A DNA stretch of 50,434 bases, taken from the NCBI GenBank assembly GCA_030843315.1, contig JAUUPT010000026.1:1-50434 (forward strand). The letters run 5' to 3'. Numbering within the stretch: position 1 is the stretch's first letter; each line of letters begins with the position of its first letter. This document shows positions 49,973 through 50,434 of the stretch, in pieces. Origin of the DNA: Bacteroidaceae bacterium. Lineage in GTDB: Bacteria; Bacteroidota; Bacteroidia; Bacteroidales; Bacteroidaceae. A program made the position numbers and the translations under genes. The notes under the pieces were generated by a model. The model had not been told where the DNA came from. It made no database searches and worked only from the letters and a program-made list of their open reading frames with translations.

Positions 49973-50434
49973 TTAGTCTTCAAAAGGATAACGTATCCCC
50001 CACTCCCGGCGCAGGTCGTCCATGAGGCGCATGATGCGCAGCGTTTCGGCGTGGGGCATGTAGGGAGATTCCAGCCATCCGTTCTTCAGGGCTTCGACGG
50101 AAGCATATACTTGATATTCGTATCCGGTGATTTGCGGCGGGCAGTCGTAGACGGCAACGGTCCGGTAGTCTTCCGTCACCACCGTCACCCGTTGCGGGTT
50201 GTTGATGTTCTCCACAATCAGATGGCCGCGGTTGCCGGAGATGATGCCCTGGCGGTCGGTCATGCTGAGCATGGTGCTGTGCAGCACCGCCATCCGTCCG
50301 TCGTCGAAGGTGAGGGTGATGCTGTTCTGTGCATCTACGCCGGTCGGGGTCTTTACACAGGTGGAGACGATCTGCTCTATCTGCGTGCCGAAGACCATGG
50401 AGGCGAAGTTCAGCGTGTACACTCCCAGGTCGAG
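49973..50434 (-). CDS. Gfo/Idh/MocA family oxidoreductase (partial, N-terminus outside window)
   Basis: About 153 residues of the C-terminal part are present. The frame continues past the edge as LDLGVYTLNFASMVFG, the conserved D-x-G-x-Y-x2-N/L helix found after the NAD domain in this family (which holds the catalytic region), then the beta-sheet domain and the end GIRYPFED. The family oxidises or reduces sugars and sugar acids with NAD(P). The end is 9 bp before the GH67 gene, so they are probably co-transcribed and this enzyme may act on the released sugar. The NAD-binding domain is not visible. Confidence 0.88.
   Translation of the reverse strand, partial: LDLGVYTLNFASMVFGTQIEQIVSTCVKTPTGVDAQNSITLTFDDGRMAVLHSTMLSMTDRQGIISGNRGHLIVENINNPQRVTVVTEDYRTVAVYDCPPQITGYEYQVYASVEALKNGWLESPYMPHAETLRIMRLMDDLRREWGIRYPFED

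Overview
The window is chromosomal DNA of a gut Bacteroides or close relative (Bacteroidales). The evidence is two SusC/SusD pairs, a hybrid two-component regulator with an AraC output, an ECF sigma factor and a FecR anti-sigma factor, an ExbB/ExbD/TonB set, many upstream sequences with the Bacteroides promoter pattern (TTG, about 19-20 bp, TAnnTTTG), and little Shine-Dalgarno signal. The species cannot be fixed from the sequence alone. No phage, insertion sequence, rRNA or CRISPR was seen; there is one tRNA (Ser, GGA).

Layout. 1-2267 (minus): Ton energy motor, ExbB, an unnamed four-helix membrane protein, and two ExbD-like proteins (the second cut by the window edge). 2343-2430: tRNA-Ser. 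2593-5842 (minus): TatD nuclease, a conserved hypothetical, a polyprenyl diphosphate synthase and TonB. 6056-8790 (plus): cytidylate kinase, IspH and 6-phosphofructokinase. 8856-11739 (minus): a three-gene operon (steroid 5-alpha-reductase-like membrane protein, Old Yellow Enzyme-type reductase, short-chain dehydrogenase) whose gene content matches the clusters reported to make isoallolithocholic acid from 3-oxo bile acids. 11838-14892 (minus): NagB, a flavodiiron protein and a YhcC-type radical SAM protein. 15027-15714 (plus): an MNT/HEPN toxin-antitoxin pair. 15954-18854 (plus): a ROK sugar kinase, MFS transporter and SIS sugar isomerase operon. 18855-20116 is largely non-coding and contains an unusual array of degenerate 22-bp repeats and one small predicted secreted protein. 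20117-21241: an AAA ATPase. 21397-25675 (plus): dipeptidyl peptidase IV, lipoyl synthase and a membrane protein with a degenerate Nudix-like tail. 25641-27202 (minus): an RsmI-like methyltransferase and FabI. 27345-28001: a phosphoglycolate-phosphatase-type HAD protein.

28041-50434 is the polysaccharide or glycan uptake region. On the minus strand FecR, STN-type SusC, SusD and an exported metallophosphoesterase form one operon (28041-35261). No sigma factor sits beside this FecR. The only ECF sigma factor in the window is 10.4 kb away at 45693-46256, and between them lies a module made of a hybrid two-component regulator (36015-40094) divergent from a second SusC/SusD pair (40477-45553). Beyond the sigma gene come a hexuronate-type MFS transporter, a secreted GH67 alpha-glucuronidase and the end of a Gfo/Idh/MocA oxidoreductase, which together suggest use of glucuronic-acid-decorated xylan.

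The most unusual non-coding features are two intergenic arrays of a degenerate 22-bp unit (19263-19460 and 35542-35761). They share a recognisable unit, and the first is arranged as a large imperfect palindrome. Other points of interest are a doubled palindrome overlapping the AAA ATPase promoter, direct repeats spaced about two helical turns apart upstream of the second susC, the separated sigma/anti-sigma genes, and the SusCD operon with a phosphoesterase in place of glycoside hydrolases.
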